DNA of 64,000 nt from Hymenobacter elongatus (lineage in GTDB: Bacteria; Bacteroidota; Bacteroidia; Cytophagales; Hymenobacteraceae), in NCBI RefSeq assembly GCF_004745955.1, contig NZ_SRLD01000001.1, forward strand, positions 1 to 64,000, read 5' to 3'. Under the pieces are notes generated by a model. The model did no database searches, had not been told where the DNA came from, and was given only the letters and a program-made list of their open reading frames with translations. Shown here piece after piece: positions 63,814-64,000 of this stretch. The position numbers and the translations under genes were made by a program. Position 1 is the first letter of the stretch, and every line of letters starts with the position of its first letter.

Positions 63814-64000
63814 ATGCGCCTGTCCCAAACCCACCTCCTGCTCCTGCTGCTGCCTTTTCTGGCCTGCTCCCGCCTCCCCCAACCCACCGGCCCGGCCGCC
63901 ACGGCCACGGCGTACTATCCGGGGCCCGGCACCGACTGGCAGCGCCGCTCCCCCGAGCAGGCGGGCCTCGATGCCACCCGGCTCCAGGAGGCCGTCACGT
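63814..64000 (+). CDS. Serine hydrolase (beta-lactamase family), 5' part only
   Basis: 62 codons of an open frame run off the window. The lipoprotein signal LLLLLPFLACS is followed by TDWQRRSPEQAGLDATRLQE, a sequence typical just before the catalytic domain of beta-lactamase-class C-like hydrolases. The active-site serine motif lies beyond the window end. The gene diverges from tsaE. Confidence 0.65.
   Translation, partial: MRLSQTHLLLLLLPFLACSRLPQPTGPAATATAYYPGPGTDWQRRSPEQAGLDATRLQEAVT

Overview
The window looks like chromosomal DNA of a GC-rich Bacteroidota member, most like Hymenobacter and relatives (Cytophagales). The evidence is the mix of families: SPFH protein, paired DUF4097 proteins behind an ECF sigma/anti-sigma pair, a GldM-like gene, an Mrp/NifU pair and many lipoproteins with typical lipoboxes. 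A few upstream regions carry a TAnnTTTG-type -7 box. No rRNA, tRNA, CRISPR array, phage module or intact insertion sequence was recognised. Placement is by family content only.

Layout. 0.5-16 kb: polysaccharide deacetylase, dapA, a CCG-domain Fe-S protein, an HMG-CoA-lyase-like enzyme, an M23 lipoprotein, a subtilase and outer-membrane protein pair, an OmpA protein, a 2'-5' RNA ligase, an M28 peptidase, a histidine phosphatase, a DUF1028 protein and surE. 16-31 kb: a lipoprotein, DoxX, an M14 peptidase, an ABC transporter pair, ribBA, two glycosyltransferases, a K+ channel with RCK domains and dnaG. 31-36.5 kb: an operon of sigma factor, anti-sigma/HEAT protein and two DUF4097 proteins, then mrp and a NifU-like gene. 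36.6-39.5 kb: a strikingly AT-rich island of three or four single genes, all on the minus strand, separated by about 190-200 bp imperfect palindromes that resemble integron attC sites. 39.6-43.3 kb: fumarylacetoacetase, then an alcohol dehydrogenase with a small partner.

43.4-55.2 kb is a coherent minus-strand locus for short-chain acid use: acs, a second acyl-CoA synthetase, a lone receiver protein, an SSF-STAC histidine kinase of the CrbS type, a small membrane protein, an MHS-type MFS transporter, a porin and a zinc-ribbon/HTH protein. Kinase and receiver probably sense and relay acid availability, while transporter, porin and the two synthetases take up and activate the acids. 55.4-64 kb: an M28 peptidase, an SPFH/NAD-kinase-like pair, a flavin reductase, two small secreted proteins, a GldM-like gene broken by an amber codon, alanine dehydrogenase, tsaE and the start of a serine hydrolase.

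The most unusual content is between the genes. Many gaps hold 100-170 bp palindromic elements. At least three sets of terminal inverted repeats, each with copies showing 3-bp target duplications, carry two interchangeable hairpin cores. One larger relative has perfect 39-bp arms and encloses an intact GIY-YIG nuclease gene, which makes it a candidate autonomous form. The other strong candidate for something new is the cassette-like AT-rich island.
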